Below are positions 61,186 through 64,000 of a stretch of DNA of 64,000 bases, piece by piece. The DNA comes from Micromonospora sp. U21 (GTDB lineage Bacteria > Actinomycetota > Actinomycetes > Mycobacteriales > Micromonosporaceae). Below the pieces are notes generated by a model. It saw nothing but the letters and a program-made list of their open reading frames with translations, did not search any database and had not been told where the DNA came from. Where the stretch lies: the NCBI RefSeq assembly GCF_018070045.1, contig NZ_JAGPYK010000006.1, positions 186,001-250,000 of the forward strand, read 5' to 3'. The position numbers and the translations under genes are program-made. Numbering within the stretch: the stretch's first letter is position 1; each line of letters begins with the position of its first letter.

Positions 61186-61770
61186 ATGCCTGAACCGCGC
61201 GCCTTCTGGCTGGACGAGCAGTTCGACCGTGAACGTGGCGTTGACGGCCATGGTCGCTACGAGGCTGAGGTGCTGAGGCGGATCGACGAGTTCGCCGGCA
61301 CCTGGGGCGACATCGCTCCGGTCGCCTTCGCGGCGACCGCGTGGCGGTTGGCCAGCGAGCTGTCGCCTGGCTTCGTCCGCTGGCACCGGCGGATCGTCTC
61401 GGCGACCTGCGCGCGAAGCCCGTGGGACGGGAGCATGGTCTGCGCGGTGACCGTGATCTCCCGCTGGCCGGCTGAGCTCACCTGGACCAGGCAGTGGCAG
61501 CGTGACCGTGGTTGGCGGGACTGGCCCCAGTTGTTCGGCCAGTACACGACACCGTCGGAGCAGGATCTGACGCGGGCCCCGCATCTCCGCGCGATGCTCC
61601 AGGTGGAGGCACCGGTCCCGCTCGATGATCTGCCGCCGGCTCCTGACGGTCCCGACGATGCCGTGGCGGCCGCGGCCCGCAGAGCGGTCACGGTGCTGGT
61701 GCGGGAGCTCAACGAGCTCCTCGCCCCGTTGATCGGCCAGCTTGAGGCCGGGGTCCCGGCGGATTCCTGA
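61186..61770 (+). CDS. Hypothetical protein, Trp- and Arg-rich
   Basis: About 194 residues, not recognised. Soluble, with several Trp/Arg clusters (QWQRDRGWRDWPQLF, RWHRRIVSATCARSP) and a helical C-terminus (AARRAVTVLVRELNELLAPL). Three in-frame ATG codons (61159, 61180, 61186) compete; ATG at 61186 is chosen because GGGGATGAGG stands just before it. No operon partner. It lies in the accessory-looking segment between the epimerase and a CPBP protease. Confidence 0.55.
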   Translation: MPEPRAFWLDEQFDRERGVDGHGRYEAEVLRRIDEFAGTWGDIAPVAFAATAWRLASELSPGFVRWHRRIVSATCARSPWDGSMVCAVTVISRWPAELTWTRQWQRDRGWRDWPQLFGQYTTPSEQDLTRAPHLRAMLQVEAPVPLDDLPPAPDGPDDAVAAAARRAVTVLVRELNELLAPLIGQLEAGVPADS

Positions 61771-61809
61771 TCTCCCGCGTCGGCGGGTTCACGTCCTCCC
61801 GCGTGTTCG

Positions 61810-62658
61810 TCAACGGATCGGGTCCGGTTCCAGGGCCTGCCAGTTCAGGCGGTCCCGGTGCAGACGTTCCATGGCCATCCAGCCGAGAGCGAACGGCACG
61901 CCGCCCAGGGCGACGAGCCCCAGGACGTCAGCTCCGACCACGTCGAAGACGGCACCTACGTCTCCGAACAACTGGGCGACGGTCTGGAAGGCGAGGTGGA
62001 AGCCTATGCCCGCCCAGATGTCACCGGTGGCGACGCGGAAGGCGCCGAGGAGGAGCGCGAAAACGAAGAAGAGGAGCAGTCGGTCGGCGGAGGTGGCGGC
62101 GCCGACGAGGAACCCGAACAGGGTGAACAACACGGCCTGCCCGATGACGGCCTGCCAGGCCGGCAACCGGGTGGCGAGGTTGCGTTGCAGGTAGCCGCGG
62201 AAGACGAGTTCCTCCGGCAGCGCCTCGTAGAGCAAGACGAGCACGACCAGGAGTGCCGCCACCCGCAGGGCATCCGCGGCGGAGGTGCGCAGGCTGATCT
62301 CGACCCAACCGAAGCCGAGGCAGAGCGCGAACCCCAGGGCGGCGGGCACCAGCCAGCAGGCCATGCCGAGCAGCAGGTGCCGCCAGCCGGTGCGCAGGGA
62401 GGGCAACCCGAGGCCGGTCCAGGGCCGCCGGTCGAGCAGGCGGCGGGCGGCCACCACCAGGGGTACGACCAGCAGCGTCGTGAGGATGGCCCTGGCGACA
62501 TGGGTCGGGCGGTCGTAGTCACGGCCGAGCAGGGCATCGTGGTAGACGAACAGCCACACCAGCACGGTGCCGGCGGACACGATGAGGATTCGCCAGTGCA
62601 GGGCGGGGCGTTCGTGGGGATCGCGAGGTCGACCGCTCACCGCGCTCACCGTAGCCAC
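61810..62658 (-). CDS. CPBP family intramembrane glutamic endopeptidase
   Basis: About 282 residues and eight membrane segments. The family's active-site motifs are present: EELVFRGYLQ (E149, E150 and R154 of EExxxR), FTLFGFLVGAATSADRLLLF, and the later GFHLAFQTV with the catalytic His. Eukaryotic relatives process prenylated CAAX proteins; bacterial ones include bacteriocin-immunity (Abi) proteins. Start uncertain: several in-frame GTGs (62640, 62649, 62658) precede the first hydrophilic segment. It is 20 bp downstream of a methyltransferase gene and probably cotranscribed. Confidence 0.85.
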   Translation of the reverse strand: MATVSAVSGRPRDPHERPALHWRILIVSAGTVLVWLFVYHDALLGRDYDRPTHVARAILTTLLVVPLVVAARRLLDRRPWTGLGLPSLRTGWRHLLLGMACWLVPAALGFALCLGFGWVEISLRTSAADALRVAALLVVLVLLYEALPEELVFRGYLQRNLATRLPAWQAVIGQAVLFTLFGFLVGAATSADRLLLFFVFALLLGAFRVATGDIWAGIGFHLAFQTVAQLFGDVGAVFDVVGADVLGLVALGGVPFALGWMAMERLHRDRLNWQALEPDPIR

Positions 62659-62677
62659 CGAGGTCAAGGACGGACCG

Positions 62678-63421
62678 TCAGCGACCGAGGACGAGATAGG
62701 CGAGGCCGAGCATTCCGCGGTAGACCGTGAGGTACTGGCGCAGCCGGTCGTCGAGTTCCGCGCGGACCTCCGCCGCGCGGGGATCCTCCGGGTACGTCAG
62801 CAGCCACTCCTGCCGGCCGGCGAGCCAGGTCGACTCGAAGTCGTCCCACTCCCGTTGGTCGGCGGTGCTCAGGTGCAGGACGCGCCAGCCGCGCTCGCGC
62901 GCGGCCTCGACGAGGCCTGGCAGATCGGTGACCTCCGCCCCGAAGATCTGCTCGGCCTCCCCGCTGGGAGGACGGTCCCAGTACGCCTCGCCGAACAGCA
63001 GCCGTCCACCGGGCCGGACCACGGCGGCGAGCGCGTCGAGGGCTGCGCCGGTGCCGCCGAAGGCGTGTGCGGAGCCGATGCACAGGACCCGGTCGGCCGG
63101 CTCCTGCCAGGCCGCCGCTTCCCCCATCACGAACGCGACGTGCCGGTTCAGCGACCGGCCAGCGGCCAGCCTCCGCCCCCGGGCCAGTGCGGCGTCGTCG
63201 GTGTCGACGCCGACGCCCCTCGTCGCGACCGGGCCGGCGACACCGCCCACGGCGACCGCCCTGAGCAGCAGCTCACCCCAGCCGCAGCCGAGGTCGAGCA
63301 CGCGCGAGCCGGGGCGGACGTCGAGCCGCTGCAGCAGCAGGGACGCGTGCTCCTCGGACAGCGGAGTGTTCCAGCGCATCCGGGCGTAGCGGCTGGTGGC
63401 GAGGTGGTCGATTGACTGCAT
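62678..63421 (-). CDS. Class I SAM-dependent methyltransferase
   Basis: 247 residues. Motif I is textbook: VLDLGCGWGELLL (41-53). An acidic motif II appears in GVGVDTDDAALARGRRLAAG, and later motifs are DRVLCIGSAHAFGGTGAALD and VVRPGGRLLFGEAYWDRPP. The family resembles the ubiquinone/sterol-type small-molecule methyltransferases. The substrate is unknown. It runs 20 bp ahead of the CPBP gene, so a two-gene operon is likely. The start ATG at 63421 matches the family's usual N-terminus. Confidence 0.88.
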   Translation of the reverse strand: MQSIDHLATSRYARMRWNTPLSEEHASLLLQRLDVRPGSRVLDLGCGWGELLLRAVAVGGVAGPVATRGVGVDTDDAALARGRRLAAGRSLNRHVAFVMGEAAAWQEPADRVLCIGSAHAFGGTGAALDALAAVVRPGGRLLFGEAYWDRPPSGEAEQIFGAEVTDLPGLVEAARERGWRVLHLSTADQREWDDFESTWLAGRQEWLLTYPEDPRAAEVRAELDDRLRQYLTVYRGMLGLAYLVLGR

Positions 63422-63521
63422 CCGTTGAGGGTGTCAAGTCGTGATCGAGGGCGCACGCCCGGGCCGCCCCACGCGCCGGAAGCCGTGATCGGGCGGCGGA
63501 CCGTACGGCAGGATCGGTGGG

Positions 63522-64000
63522 GTGGACACGGGCGAGCCGGGGCACTTCCGGCGGCCGACCCCGCAGGAAGTGGCGGCGGCGGCCGGTCGCGGGTTGGTGG
63601 ATGTGATCGGTCCCGGCCTGCGGGTGTTGTTCTGCGGCTTCAACCCGGGCCTCTACTCCGCCGCCGTGGGAGAGCACTTCGCCCGGCGGGGCAGCCGCTT
63701 CTGGCCGGCCCTGCACCGCTCCGGCTTCACTGACCGCGAGCTGCACCCGTGGGAACGCGACGAGCTGCTGCGGCAGGGCGTCGGGATCACCAGTCTGAGC
63801 AACCGGGCCACCGCCCGCGCCGACGAGCTGACGCCGGCGGAGCTGGTGGCGGGGGTGACGGGGTTGGCGGTGAAGACCGAGCGGCACCGGCCGCGGTGGG
63901 TGGCCATCCTCGGGGTGACCGCGTACCGGATCGCCTTTGCCCGGCCCCGGGCCGGGCTGGGCCCGCAGCCGGATCGGCTGGGCCCAGCCCGGGTCTGGGT
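63522..64000 (+). CDS. mug: G/U mismatch-specific DNA glycosylase, 3' truncated by the window
   Basis: Removes uracil or thymine opposite guanine as the first step of base-excision repair. About 159 residues are present, and the gene continues past 64000. The active-site signature is clear: RVLFCGFNPGLYSAAVGEHF (residues 34-53), where the Asn in FNPG is the catalytic position, and HFARRGSRFWPALHRSGF just after it. The later GVGITSLSNRATARADELTP matches the family as well. A GTG start at 63522 is set by homology; CAGGAT lies 7 nt upstream and may be a leaderless -10 box. Confidence 0.88.
   Translation, partial: MDTGEPGHFRRPTPQEVAAAAGRGLVDVIGPGLRVLFCGFNPGLYSAAVGEHFARRGSRFWPALHRSGFTDRELHPWERDELLRQGVGITSLSNRATARADELTPAELVAGVTGLAVKTERHRPRWVAILGVTAYRIAFARPRAGLGPQPDRLGPARVW

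Overview
The window looks like chromosome from a high-GC actinomycete, most probably Micromonosporaceae (Micromonospora-like). The evidence is very GC-rich coding DNA with frequent GTG starts, a mycothiol gene (mshC) in its usual four-gene neighbourhood, an F420-type LLM oxidoreductase, SecA2, a GAF-ANTAR protein, WXG100-type proteins and many short genes starting 6-8 nt after a TAnnnT -10 box (leaderless transcripts). I see no tRNA, rRNA, CRISPR array, transposase or prophage.

Layout. 1-6.6 kb: end of a CDGSH protein, an unassigned protein, a SigB/F-type sigma factor fused to a C-terminal STAS domain, ctaD, and a STAS-HATPase fusion, so partner-switching domains occur in two unusual fusions. 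6.7-11.2 kb: a GT4 glycosyltransferase and glucosyl-3-phosphoglycerate synthase facing a Gfo/Idh oxidoreductase and a zinc-less MDR enzyme. 11.2-24.6 kb: ABC exporter, SecA2, GAF-ANTAR regulator, DUF2231, methyltransferase, DUF3500, ankyrin, cupin, winged-helix regulator, a kinase-like protein without P-loop lysine, DksA/TraR protein, two DUF72 proteins and DUF2267. 24.7-26.4 kb: a 101-residue peptide made of four 21-residue repeats next to a JmjC/cupin oxygenase. 26.5-31.1 kb: a four-gene minus-strand operon around a three-domain FtsK/EccC-like ATPase with a WXG100-sized helical protein. 31.2-40.7 kb: NYN protein, ClpC-like unfoldase with DUF3140, LysR, hemerythrin, M20 peptidase, DUF5703, SseB-like and YbaB. 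40.8-43.1 kb: a WXG100/EspC-like protein and two partners. 43.1-46.2 kb: aldo/keto reductase, LLM oxidoreductase, uppP.

46.2-48.5 kb is the least ordinary part. A secreted lysozyme-like protein is preceded by three tandem ECF-sigma-type promoter matches, then two kinds of palindromic repeat and an array of degenerate ~55-bp repeats, in about 1.2 kb with no convincing gene. 48.5-52.1 kb is the mycothiol neighbourhood (histidine phosphatase, DUF3090, SCO1664 family, mshC). 52.2-57.8 kb holds a GntR regulator, PAC2 protein and metH. 57.8-63.4 kb is an accessory-looking stretch (Vat-like acetyltransferase, GNAT, VOC, epimerase, CPBP protease, methyltransferase), and the window ends inside a mug-type DNA glycosylase.

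Three families of dispersed palindromic repeat lie between genes. Family A ends in TGATC and AAC-rich arms (18.1, 52.1 kb). Family B has TGATCGACTCGG arms (16.3, 17.1, 47.7 kb). Family C is AT-rich and 36 bp long (26.4, 47.8 kb; 33 of 36 bases identical). The strongest candidates for something undescribed are the repeat peptide plus JmjC oxygenase, the compact EccC-like operon, and the repeat-dense 47.2-48.5 kb region.
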